This document shows positions 34,146 to 45,700 of a stretch of DNA of 64,000 nucleotides, in pieces; the stretch's first letter is position 1, and the number at the start of each line of letters is the position of its first letter. The stretch comes from Dipteris shenzhenensis (lineage: Eukaryota; Polypodiophyta; Polypodiopsida; Gleicheniales). Below the pieces are notes generated by a model. That model was not told the DNA's origin and ran no database searches. It was given only the letters and a program-made list of their open reading frames with translations. The stretch lies in assembly GCA_047967505.1 (NCBI GenBank), contig CM106540.1; one strand, 5' to 3'. The position numbers and the translations under genes are program-made.

Positions 34146-37100
34146 TAGCATTAAGCCCTAAGGTGAGACGTGAGTTGCAGCAAGGTCTCTCAACAAGGAA
34201 GAGCAAGAAAAAGGGGAAGGTACGAGAGGTATCTTCTATCTCTGAAGAAATTGATCGGCACCCACACATAGTAGATGTCATCATAGATAATTGCCGTGTC
34301 AAAAATGTGTGTGTCGATGGGGGAGCTGCATGTAATATCATGGTGCCCCGCATCATGAAGAAATTGAATTTGAAATGTACAAGGCGTTCCTCCACTCGAA
34401 TCAAGGTAGCAGATGGTCGACGACTCACCACCATGGGAGTCATTGAGGATTTGCCCATCACTGTCAATGGGTTGACCACCACTGTCAATTTCTATGTAGT
34501 GGACATTGAAGATACAGGCAGAAGTTACCCAGCCATACTCAGGAGAACATGGTTGAGAAAGAGTGATGCACTCAGCTATTGGAAGACAGGACACATGTCT
34601 TTTGGTGCTTCCAAGGAGAAGATCCCAGTGCAACCTGGTGCCATGGAACCGGAAGAAGAAGAGGAGCATGACAGTGATACTCTCTCATCCTCAGTGTCTA
34701 AGTCCATGGAAGAATCAGACGGGGAGGAGGAATTCTCAGAGGAGGAAGTTTACATGATGGGGGTGTCTCCGACCCTGCCACCTGCAGAAAAGATAACTGC
34801 TAGTCCTCAACAACTCGAATCAATGCTTTCTCCAGACCTCACTCCAGGTGAGAAAGATGAGTTTCTTGAAATGTTCAAAGATTTCCCTAACCTCTTTGCA
34901 ACTAGCTACCACCACCTTCGCCATGTGACTGCCATGGAGCACAAGATAGAGCTCAAGCCTAATGCAAAGCCTGTGGCTCAGAAGTATCGGAGATTAGGGC
35001 CCCTGCAGACTGACGCTTTGCGCTCAGAGTTGCAGAAGCTTGTAGAGGCTGGGTTTATTGTTCCGATTCACAATACTGAATGGGTTTCACCAGTGGTAGT
35101 CATCCCAAAGAAAAACAACAAGTGGCGGGTCTGCATCGACTATAAGAAGCTCAATGCTGCTACCAAGAGGGATCATCATCCTCTACCCTTTCAAGACCTC
35201 ATTCTTGAGAAGGTAAGTGGTCATGAGATGTATACTTTCTGTGATGGTTACTCTGGGTTTTATCAAATCAGAATTGCCGAGGAAGATGTGCTTAAAATCA
35301 CATTTGCCACACCCTGGGGGACATTTGCATTCAAAGCAATGCCATTTGGCCTCACCAATGCTCCTACCACCTTTCAAAGATTTATGCAGATGGTGTTTGC
35401 TCCTTATTTGGGGGATTTCTTGGAGGTGTTTCTAGATGATTTCTGTATATTCTCATCACGTAAGGAGCACATCATGAAGGTTATATTGGCCTTCCAAAGG
35501 GTCAATGATGCAAATGGCAGTCTCAACCCTGAGAAATGCACCATTGGAGCCACTCAAGGGAGGTTATTGGGACATGTTGTCTCATCCGAGGGCATCAAGC
35601 CTGACCTCGAGAAAGTAGAAGCCATCCTCAAACTCTCCCCACCTACAACCAAACGTCAGGTACGCTCATTTGTCAATCTAGCAGGATACTATCGCCGCTT
35701 CATTGATCAGTATGCTGCTTTGACACGGCCGATGACTATGCTATTAAAAGATGGGGTTGATTTTTCTTGGGATGAGGATTGTGATCATGGGTTTGCACAA
35801 ATCAAGAATGCTCTGGCTTCAGAACCCATTCTACGCAATCCAGACTGGTCAAAGACCTTCTATATCAATCCTGGGTTTGGTGAGCACACTCTGGCAGGTA
35901 TTCTTCTCCAGTAAGGGGAGGATCGGTTCATGTATCCCGTTCGATTTGCTTCTCGACAATTGCTCGACACTGAGCGATGCTATTCAGAGGCTGACAAGCA
36001 TGCCTTGTCTTTGGTGTTTTGCATTGAGAAATTTAAGCATTATGTGGCTGGAAAGTCCTTCTTTATACTCACTAGCACTGGTCTTGCAAAGCAGGTTCTT
36101 CAATCACCAAATCCCATGGGCCGGTTGGCCAAATGGTTGGCAGTTCTACAAGAATATGATTTTTCTTTCAAAATTGTAAAAGGGGGTTGTTCCAACTTGA
36201 AGAATGCTTTGATTGATTTAGAGGAGTGCCTTGATGTAACCCTTGTAGTAGCCATAGAAGTTGGGGATCCTTGGTATGGTGGTATCTACAAGTTTTTGAC
36301 CGCTTTCTCCTTTCCTTCAGAAAGTACTAGCTATGAGAGAAAGAAGATCCGCAGAGATAGTAGGCGCTATACCCTCCTTGATGGGGTGTTGTACCATCAA
36401 GGCATGGATGGGGTACTCAGACGGGCCATTGATGCAGATGAAGTACCTAAGGTATTGAAGCATTATCATGATGGATTTTGTGGAGGCCACTATGCCAGTG
36501 ACTATACAGCTAAGAAGATTTTACATGCTGGATACTATTGGCCGACCTTGTTTAAAGATGTCACTTTGTATTGCAAAACCTGTGAACCATGTCAATTCTT
36601 TGGTAGGAAGGATTTGCGTCCCAGGCAACATCACCCAGTGATGTCCATCCATCCATTTCAGAAGTGGGGAATAGATTTTGTCGGGGGCCCTTGCCCATGA
36701 CTGCCCGCAAAAAGAAGTATCTTTTGGTAGCCACTCAGTATGTCACTAAGTGGGCTGAAGCTATCGCTCTCTCTGCTGCAAATGGCAAGGCAGTTTCAAG
36801 TTTCATATTTGAACATATCTGCACAAGGTTTGGGACACCCATGGAAATAGTCTCTGACCATGGGAGTCCATTCTTAAATGAAGCAGTGGAGTTACTCATG
36901 AATCGCATGGGCATTGATCATCACACTTCTAGCATCTATTATCCAGCATCCATGGGTCAAACAGAGCGGACCAATGGCCTCCTTTGTAAAACCATAGGAA
37001 AAATGGCCGCAGGGAACAGGAGCCAATGGGATCAGAAGGTCACTGAAGCCGTGTGGGCTTACAACATCACTCATAAAACATCTACAGGTCACACCCCTTT

Positions 37101-37590
37101 TGAGTTGGTGTATGGTACTGAGGCAGTTTTACCACTAGAGATAGAGATTCCGGCCTTGAGATTGGCATAGGAACAGAGGATGACAGAAGATGAACGTGTA
37201 GAGGCTAGATTGGTACAACTTGAGAAGTTAGATGAGACCTGACGCCTTGCACTACATCAAATAGAGATCCAAAAGAATCGACAAAAGGCCCGATTGGATG
37301 CTAAGATTCGCAAGGGATGGGAAAGACACTTTGCTGAGGGGGATGTTGTGCTATGCTTTGATAATAGATTGGACCACCAAATGGATAAGAAGTTTCTGCC
37401 ACTGTGGGCTGGTCCATACAAAGTCATCAAAGAACGTAGTAATGGGTCTGTACAAGTTCAGGAGCTGCATGAACCATATGGCAAGAAGGTGATCAACAAG
37501 CATTACCTCAAGCCATTCTTTGTGCGTGATGGTCCCAGGCATGGAAATGCTGTGCATTCCCTGCCTGGGGGGGGGAACTGTTATGGATAA
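34046..37590 (+). pseudogene. gypsy pol: protease, RT, RNase H, integrase
   Basis: Protease VDGGAACNIM lies near 34,313. RT has VCIDYKKLNAATKRDHHPLPF, PFGLTNAPTTF and the active site VFLDDFCIF (about 35,428). RNase H follows across a TAA at 35,912. Integrase shows an HHCC-type HYHDGFCGGHY...CKTCEPC, WGIDFVGG, a one-base insertion near 36,690, SDHGSPF and TERTNG (DDE), and a C-terminal GPYKVI motif near 37,410. Further stops are TAG at 37,168 and TGA at 37,240. I see no chromodomain. Lineage is Athila/Tat-like from the RT motifs and primer site. It is not autonomous as written. Confidence 0.92.
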
Positions 37591-38569
37591 AATTGTCTAA
37601 GGAAAAAGGCATTAATATGTATGTGTGTTTGTATATGTGGCAATAGTATAATAAAATATGGTGTGCATAGGGCCCAAGGTTGAGGTGGCAGGGCATGACC
37701 ATGTGCCACCCTTCCATGTAAGAGGACCCATAAGGTGTGTTGTACATAATCCATGATAGTAATATTATAAAATGCAAGGTGGCATGGCTCCTCCATGTGC
37801 CACCCCTCCACCTAGGATGCATTAAGTGAGATATGGCTCAAAGTCCATGGGAGAAGCAATATAAAATGGGTGGAGATGGCTATTATATTCAGTTATTCCC
37901 TCCATATGGGATAGGCCCATGTGGGGGAGGTATAGAAGGACAAAGAGAGCTAGTTAAATAATGGGGAAAGTAGGATGAGGTGGCAAGATTCCTTGTGCCA
38001 ACCCTCCACTTGTCCTCCTAGAGGTTTGAACATATTATAAAATTGGAAAGAGACCAAGGGAGTATCATAGACTTGAGATATGGGGCTTGATTTATGTGGA
38101 AAATTGAGGCAAAGGGTTGTCGCACACAATTGAGAGTGCGTACCCACCTAGCCCACATGGGAGACTTTTCCACACACACCATGTATGTAAGAGGATACAT
38201 TAATGTGGAGAGACCCCCTCTTTTGGCTATAAAAGATAGGGGCTATTCCTTGATGAGACACGCTCATTCTTGTAAAGCCACCTAGCTAGTATTTTGATAT
38301 TTCCCTCTCATCCCTTCTTTCCAATAAAGTATGGATCACTTCCCTTGATGTCTACATCTCAACATTCCTCTTCCTATCATGTACATGCTTCTCTTCCCCC
38401 TCTCCCTTTCCCCTTGTGTCATAGTATCCCTTTTCCTTCCCTCCATTTCTAATTCCTTTTTCACCCCTATGACATTCCTTCGCCCTCATGATCTCCTCTT
38501 CTCTATGGCCTCTGAGCGTCGCCATACTTAGCCTCTAGCCTCTGGTCTCGATTACTTTTCCAGCTAAAA
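37579..38569 (+). repeat. gypsy 3' LTR
   Basis: 991 bp, nearly identical to the 5' LTR; preceded by a CTGCCTGGGGGGGGGGAA polypurine tract. Confidence 0.93.
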
Positions 38570-38680
38570 ACGTGCACCATTTTTCATACGTAGTTATGTT
38601 AGTAGGGACCGACAGATAAGTCCACATGCATATTTTGTTCTAGTACATGCGTGAATTTTATTAGTCATGTTTTTAAAATG
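38570..38680. repeat. right-hand remnant of the telomere-motif tandem repeat
   Basis: ACGTGCACCATTTTTCATAC, AGTTATGTTAGTAGGGA and GACAGATAAGTCCACATGC match the array left of the gypsy element and show the array was split. Confidence 0.85.
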
Positions 38681-38918
38681 TCCTAAAGCACAAAACAAAT
38701 TACAACATTACTACTAATAAACAATTTTTTGTTTTACAAACACAACAAATCCCATTCAGAAGACATCGGACATCATGTATAAAATAGAATCTAATACAAT
38801 CATGTGTATGAACATGTATACAACCATCAGAGTGAAATACAAAATATGAGTCCATGAAAATTACAATGGTACGGTCACACAGTGAGCCTATACATATCGA
38901 ATACAAAAATGTGTAATC

Positions 38919-39207
38919 TGTTGGGATATCTCAAGGTGTATGCCTCAGGCACACCTTATGTTTCTATCTGTGAGTGCTAGAGGCACAGTTAGGTGCCCAC
39001 AAGCACAGTTAGGTGGTGGAAAAGCCACATAGGATGATTGAGTGAATCTAGGAGCAGATTGAGGAGATGATTGTGGAGCTTTGAGGTCATCAGTGATGTC
39101 AGTGACCTTGTATGAGGTGCCTACTTAAGGACCTCTTTCTTCTTCATTCTATAAGCAAGTATTCTGAGTTTGTGTCCACTCTACTCTTTCTTTTCAGTAT
39201 TACAACA
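38919..39207 (+). repeat. TR-GAG 5' LTR
   Basis: 289 bp, starts TGTTGGGATATCTCAAGG and ends AGTATTACAACA. Confidence 0.95.
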
Positions 39208-40064
39208 TGGTATCAGAGCCCTTTGATCCCCCTTGAGCCCATTTCTGCCACATCATCATCTTCTTCTTCATCTTCTTCTTCTCCATTTTCCTCTTTCTTC
39301 CCAAAATCTTTGAGAGCTTGGTTCTCCATCTACAAACAGCCATTGCCCAAACCCTCTGAGCTGGAAACTCCTCTAGTATGGGCGAACTTCCACCTGCAAG
39401 CAATTGAAGAAAAAACGTCTGTGGTGGCTGCCATTCTCCAAACAGCGAATTTCTTCTGTTGCTCAATACTCCCTGTATACTCCGCCATTGCCTGAGCCCT
39501 CTTAGGAGTAGATGGGCGACCTCAAGACGAAGATTTTGAGCCATTTTTCAGGTCATTTGGTTCAGTAACGAGGGAGAAATCGTCAAAACTCAGTTTCAGC
39601 CTGTAGCAACTCTCCCGGGCAAAAGTGCGCACCATTTCGTCCAACCTCTGTGCTGGACCTTCTCTGGTATATGAGCTTTCTTTTGCTTCAGAAAGCCCTC
39701 TTTTCCTTGCTTTGAAGAGTGAGCTACAAGCCCTCCAAGTTCAGCTTTTCAGTTTTGACAGTTTTGGACAAGTTTTTGAAGATGATGCTACATAAAATGC
39801 TACTCTAGCATTTCTGGTTTTTTGAAGCTTTCAATAACTTCAGTACAAGTGTGGATTCAGTTTTGTTTTGACTTGCTAGACCTGGTTTTGACTGGAAAAT
39901 GTTTATTTCATCCACTTCTATGAAGCATGTAAGAAGAAGCATCATTGTTTGAAATCTAGTCACTACTATTTGCTACATTAAGTGCTCATATTTTAGAAGT
40001 CTTTCAGTTATTTTTGCCTTGTAAGAGAGATAGACACTGCCCAATATCTGGGTTAGACCCTCTC

Positions 40065-40895
40065 ATGGCTACCATATATAATCTTGAGAAGTTCAATGGA
40101 AAGGGGTTCCATACATGGCAAATGAAGGTAAAATTTGCATTAATGCGGGAGAACTTATGGGGACTTGTCAAATCTACTCCTACCGCTTCTTCTACGGCCT
40201 CAAATGCTGGGGAATCTTCAGCTCTGACACGACCGGCAAGGGATCCAGCAAGAGAAGAAAAAGCATATGGTATAATTGCTTTAGCTTTGGGTGATGATTA
40301 CATACATCATATATCTGACTTGGAGTCTCCATCGGAAGCATGGCAGAAGCTAGATTTGATTTTTGGTGCAAGCTCTCATATTTCTAAACTATCACTTAAA
40401 ATCTCTTTCTTTGAATTAAAGATGGCAAGTGATACTACTTTAGCTGCCCATGTCAACTATATGCGGAGTCTTATGACTCAGTTAGCTTCTATCAACTCTC
40501 CTATCACCCCTGATGATGCTATGGCAGTACTACTTAAGAGTATGCCTGAAAGCTTTGATCACATTGTAAGCACTTTGAAGAATCTTCCCAATCCAAACCT
40601 TGAAGGCATTATCTCAGCTCTCCAAGAAGAAGAAAGACACATGGAGTTAAGGAAAGGCAATGACACTGCTTATGTTATGAAATTCCAGAAGGGCAAGTAC
40701 TCTCCTTGCAATCACTGTGGAAAGACAAATCACCTTTCAAAGGACTGCTTCAATGTTAATCCATGTAAGCACTGTGGCAAAAACAACCATAGTGAGAAGT
40801 TCTGCAGAACCAAAGCAAAGACAGAAAATGCAAATCTACTTACAGTTAATGAGCCTCCACAAGATGAGGCATTCTTTGAAGATTATGCATTTTAA
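40065..40895 (+). CDS. Gag protein of the gag-only element
   Basis: Intact 276-residue frame starting MATIYNLEKFNGKGFHTWQ, chosen because the family begins here; the frame is open for 17 codons upstream. Residues 1-200 form a UBN2/retrotran_gag-type capsid (LESPSEAWQKL, LKISFFELKM, LLKSMPESFDHI). Two adjacent knuckles follow, CNHCGKTNHLSKDC and CKHCGKNNHSEKFC, giving RNA binding. No protease, integrase or RT follows. The frame ends in TAA with no internal stop, unlike most coding remnants here. An 850-bp leader separates it from the 5' LTR. Confidence 0.9.
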   Translation: MATIYNLEKFNGKGFHTWQMKVKFALMRENLWGLVKSTPTASSTASNAGESSALTRPARDPAREEKAYGIIALALGDDYIHHISDLESPSEAWQKLDLIFGASSHISKLSLKISFFELKMASDTTLAAHVNYMRSLMTQLASINSPITPDDAMAVLLKSMPESFDHIVSTLKNLPNPNLEGIISALQEEERHMELRKGNDTAYVMKFQKGKYSPCNHCGKTNHLSKDCFNVNPCKHCGKNNHSEKFCRTKAKTENANLLTVNEPPQDEAFFEDYAF

Positions 40896-41269
40896 ACACA
40901 TCTCTATGTATGCTCCAGATCTCTCTTTATGTCAAGGTACTCAGCCTGGATAGTCCTCCAAAATGAATGCAAATAAACTATTGTGTTTTGTGTGTTTTGT
41001 AAACACCTCTGGTCACCTTATGATGTAGGCCATGTGTATGTTTTGTTCCATGGTACCTCCTGCAGACATTGTGTGCATGTACATGTAGGAGAGATAACCA
41101 TTGGAAGGTCTGTTTGTATCCCTTTCTGTTTACCTTACACCCAAGGAAACCCTTGCTAGCATGAGAACCTAGCCATAGATTAATCCTTGACCACCATGAG
41201 ATGGCATGAGAAACTATGAGACTAGATGTATCCTTGACATAGCCTGAGGCATTTCCTTGAGGGGGGGTT

Positions 41270-41558
41270 TGTTGGGATATCTCAAGGTGTATGCCTCAGG
41301 CACACCTTATGTTTCTATGTGTGAGTGCTAGAGGCACAGTTAGGTGCCCACAAGCACAGTTAGGTGGTGGAAAAGCCACATAGGATGATTGAGTGAATCT
41401 AGGAGCAGATTGAGGAGATGATTGTGGAGCTTTGAGGTCATCAGTGATGTCAGTGACCTTGTATGAGGTGCCTACTTAAGGACCTCTTTCTTCTTCATTC
41501 TATAAGCAAGTATTCTGAGTTTGTGTCCACTCTACTCTTTCTTTTCAGTATTACAACA
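41270..41558 (+). repeat. TR-GAG 3' LTR
   Basis: 289 bp, one difference from the 5' copy noted (TCTATGTGTG versus TCTATCTGTG), followed by TAATC. Confidence 0.95.
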
Positions 41559-41599
41559 TAATCAACTAGTGATACCCAATAAACATAAATCTGATCAAC

Positions 41600-42640
41600 T
41601 GATGATCCCAAAAAATATGATATGTAATGTGCTACTCCTCAGGATCAGCTCTCATACCAATAGTTACAAGTATGCTCTCGTGATCCACCACTATAAGGTG
41701 CCATCGTGGAGTGGACGTCGCCTTGCGAGTGCGAACACGACTCAAAGTAATCTTGATCCCAACAACAAGATGAGAATACATGTATGCCTCCTGATCTGCC
41801 ATGTACTCATGGAACTCAATATAGCGACCATGCCTTTGTATCTGCTAGAAATAGTGGCCACCTATGATCATGCTATGAGCATTGAAGTGCATCCCATGCC
41901 CATCCATTGTATCCTCATTCAGCACACTCTTCAGCATAGAGCATCGCAACAAGTAATAATCCACACCCTCCTCATTGCCCTCTGAAGCAATAACTACGAA
42001 GATATCACTAATATGCAAAATATTTGTAAGCTGGTCATAATCTCTAGAGGAACTGAATCCCGCATCCTGATCATCATGTACCTCCTCCCAAGGCTGGAAG
42101 GGTGAAAGCACTCACCATACCCATGGATCGGCCCATGGTATCATGGAGCACCCTCCCCAATCATCATCAATGCATGCAGAGCAAAAACATGCAAACCATC
42201 GAGAAAAGATCATGGGGTGAGACTCACCTACGCTCCTGATGGAATGGAAATCAAGAGTGCCAGACACAGAACGACAATCAAAAGGCCTAGACCGATCAAG
42301 ACTCCCAATGTCCACGCACCAAAAATACCGGCTCACCACCCTATCGTCACGCGACTAAAACAAGGAGATAGCACTAGTGGATAAGTGCTGGCTACACCAC
42401 CGCACCACATCATGTGCATCCTTGAAGAGATCGGCACTGTGATGCAACTGGTATCAATGCAAAGCACGCTTCACGCAAGCACCTGCACCATCGTGCTCTC
42501 CCTTACTGTGCCCTATCTCGAAGTAGCTCCATGTGATCGGAATGCCTGTCTCACGGTGCCATCTGCAGAACCAATAAAACTGTTTAGCAGATTTGAACTG
42601 ACCACCACAACCATCTGACCAGATCTAGCACCACTGCCAT
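41600..42640 (-). pseudogene. unknown coding remnant with Cys-rich motif
   Basis: Minus frames 42,339-42,112 and 42,111-41,845 look like successive pieces of one protein. The first has DFHSIRSVGESHPMIF, then WFACFCSACIDDDWGGC, a Cys cluster that could bind zinc. The second has an acidic stretch then DIFVVIASEGNEEGVDYYL and GMHFNAHSMIIGGHYF. The second appears to continue towards 41,640. I do not recognise the family. It is wedged between a young retroelement and a satellite array, so it is likely a transposon or gene fragment. Confidence 0.35.
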
Positions 42641-42763
42641 GTGACACCATGATCCCTCAAGAAACTATCATGCAAAGTGAACAAATGCTGCACAAAATGG
42701 GCATCATGCGATCGATCATCACTAATGTAGAAGTGATACTCTCGCACAATGATGCGTGAATCC

Positions 42764-45700
42764 ATCGGATGGGGGCCCCACTTTGCATGCAAGTTTTTTT
42801 CAACTACATTGAGGTGCGTGCAAAGTATTATCACCATCGGATATGCTTTGCATGGTCGATCACGCATTATACACCATTTTTTCCCTACTGATATGCACAT
42901 CCGCAAAAAAACACGCCCTTAGGTGAGTTATCTGACCAAGTACTTATTGGATGGGTGTGCCTCTTTGAGAACATTTCAATACCACCTAGGTTGAGGCGTA
43001 TGAAAAGTGTTATGCCCATTGGATATCGTTTGCATGGTCGATCAAGCATTAATTACTATTTTTGCTCTAGTGTCATGCACATCTGTAAAAAAATAGGCTG
43101 CTAGGTATGTTATCCGATCAAGAACTTATGGGATGGGCGTGCCACTTTGCATGTAAGTCAATTCCACCTAGTTGAAGGTGTGTGGAAAGTATTGTGCCCA
43201 TTCGATATGCTTTGCATTGTCGATCAAGCATAAAACACCGTTTTTGGCTTAGTGTCATGCACAACCATGAAAAAACACAGTCCAAAGTGTGTTAATCAAA
43301 CAAGTACTTATCGGATGGGGCCTCCACTTTGCATGCAACTCCGTTTCAACTAGGTTCAGATGTGTGCAAAGTATTGTCACCATCGGATATGCTCTGCATG
43401 GTTGATTATGCATTATACAATGTTTTTCCCGTAGTGATATGCACATCCGCAAAACAACACGTCCTTAGGTATGTTATCTGACCAAGTACTTATTGAATGG
43501 GTGTACCTCTTTGAGAACATTTCAATACCACCTAGGTTAAGGTGTAGGAAAAGTATTGTGCCCATCAGATATGCTTTGCATGGTCGATCGAGCATTAAAT
43601 ACCATTTTTGCCTTACTGTCATGCACATCCATAAAAAAACACGCTGCTAGGTGTGTTTTTGCCTTAGTGTCATGCACAATGATATAAAAACACAGCCCTA
43701 GGTGTGTTATTCAAACAAGTACTTATCCGATGGGGGCTCCACTTTGCACGCAAGTCCGTTTCAACTACGTTGAGGTGCGTGCAAAGTATTGTCACCATCG
43801 GATATGCTTTGCATGGTCGATCATGCATTATACAGCGCTTTTTCCCTAGTGATATGCACATCCGTAAAAAAACACGCCCTTAAGTGTGTTATCTGACCAA
43901 GTATGGGTGTGCCTCTTTGAGAACATTTCAATACCACATAGGTTGAGGCATAGGAAAAGTGTTGTGCCCATTCGATATCCTTTGCATGGTCGATTGAGCA
44001 TTAAATACTATTTTTGCTCTAGTGTCATCCACATCCGTAAACAAACACGCTGCTAGGTATGTTATCCAAAAAGAACTTATGGGATGGGCGTGCCACTTTG
44101 CATGTAAGTCAATTCCACCTATTTGAAGGTGTGTGCAAAGTATTGTGCCCATCGGATATGCTTTGCATTGTCGATCAAGCATAAAACACCGCTTTTGCCT
44201 TAGTGTCATGCACAACCATGAAAAAACACGGTCCTAGGTGTGTAAATCAAACAAGTACTTATCGGATGGGGGCTCCACTTTGTATGCAAGTCCTTTTCAA
44301 CTAGATTGAGGTGCGTGCAAAGTATTGTCACCATCAGATATGCTTTGCATGGCCGATCATGCATTATACACCATTTTTCCCCTAGTCATATGCACATCCG
44401 CAAAAAAACACGCCCTTAGGTGTGTTATCTAACCAAGTACTTATCGGATGGGTGTGTCTCTTTTAGAACATTTCAATGCCACCTAGGTTGAGGCGGAAAA
44501 AGTGTTGTGCCCATCGGATATCCTTTGCATGGTCAATCGAGCATTAAGTACTATTTTTGCTCTAGCGTCATGCACATCCGAAAAAAACACACTGCTAGGT
44601 ATCTTATCTGATCAAGCACTTATGGGATGGGCATGCCACTTTGCATGTAAGTCAATTCCACCTAGTTGAAGGTGTGTGCAAACTATTGAGTCCATCGGAT
44701 ATGCTTTGCATTGTCGATCAAGCATAAAACACTGTTTTTGCCTTAGTGTGATGCACAACCATAAAAAAACACGGTCCTAGGTGTGTTAATCAAACAAGTA
44801 CTTATCGAATGGGGGCTCCACTTTGCACGCAAGTCCATTTCAACTAGGTTGCAATGCGTGAAACGTATTGTCACCATCAGATATGCTCTACATGGTCGAT
44901 TATGCATTATACAAGATTTTTCCGGTAGTGATATGCACATCCGCAAAAAAACACGCCCTTAGTATGTTATCTGACCAAGTACTTATGGATGGGTGTGTCT
45001 CTTTGAGAACATTTCAATACCACCTAGGTTAAAGCATAGGAAAAGTATTGTGTGCATCGGATATGCTTTGCATGGTCGATCGAGCATTAAATACCATTTT
45101 TGCCTTAGTGTCATGCACATCCGTAAAAAAAACACGCTGCTAGGTGTGTTATCCAGATGGGAATGCCACTTTGCATGTAATTCAATTCCACCTAGTTTAA
45201 GGCATGTGAAAAGTATTGTGCCCATCGAATATGCTTTACATTGTGGATCAAGCATAAAACACCGTTTTTGCCTTAGTGTCATGCACAACCATATAAAAAC
45301 ACGGTCCTAGGTGTGTTATTCAAACAAGTACTTATCGGATGGGGGCTCCACTTTGCACACAAGTCTGTTTCAACTAGGTTGAGGTGCGTGCAAAGTATTG
45401 TCACCATCAGATATGCTTTGCATGGCCGATCACGCATTATACATCGTTTTTCCCCTAGTGATATGCACATCTGCAAAAAAACACACCCTTAGGTGTGTTA
45501 TCCAACCATTACTTATTGGATGGGTGTGCCTCTTTGAGAACATTTCAATACCACCTAGGTTGAGGCATAGGAAAAGTGTTGTGCCCATCGGATATGCTTT
45601 GCATGGTCGATCGAGCATTAAATACCATTTTTGCCTTAGTGTCATGCACATCCGTAAAAAATCACGCTGCTAGGTATGTTATCCGATCAAGCACTTACGG

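Larger units (their letters stand above)
28707..38569 (+). mobile_element. gypsy-type (Athila/Tat-like) LTR retrotransposon
   Basis: Two 991-bp LTRs starting TGTTATGGATAAAATTG flank a gag-pol interior of gypsy order (integrase after RNase H). The 5' flank ends TACGT and the 3' flank continues ACGTGCACCATTTTTCATAC, which rebuilds a unit of the surrounding tandem repeat. The duplication is therefore about 4-5 bp, with the 3' edge uncertain by a base. The primer site TTGGTGTGGTTGCTGGGAT resembles the Athila/Tat type. A poly-G polypurine tract precedes 37,579. LTRs differ at roughly ten sites, so insertion is young. Confidence 0.94.
38919..41558 (+). mobile_element. gag-only copia-type element (TR-GAG class)
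   Basis: Two 289-bp LTRs (38,919-39,207 and 41,270-41,558), TG...CA ended, differ by about one base. TAATC is duplicated on both sides. TGGTATCAGAGCCC starts at 39,208 and a TTGAGGGGGGGTTT tract precedes the 3' LTR. The interior encodes only Gag, so mobility would depend on pol supplied by a relative. It is probably the youngest insertion in the window. Confidence 0.95.
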
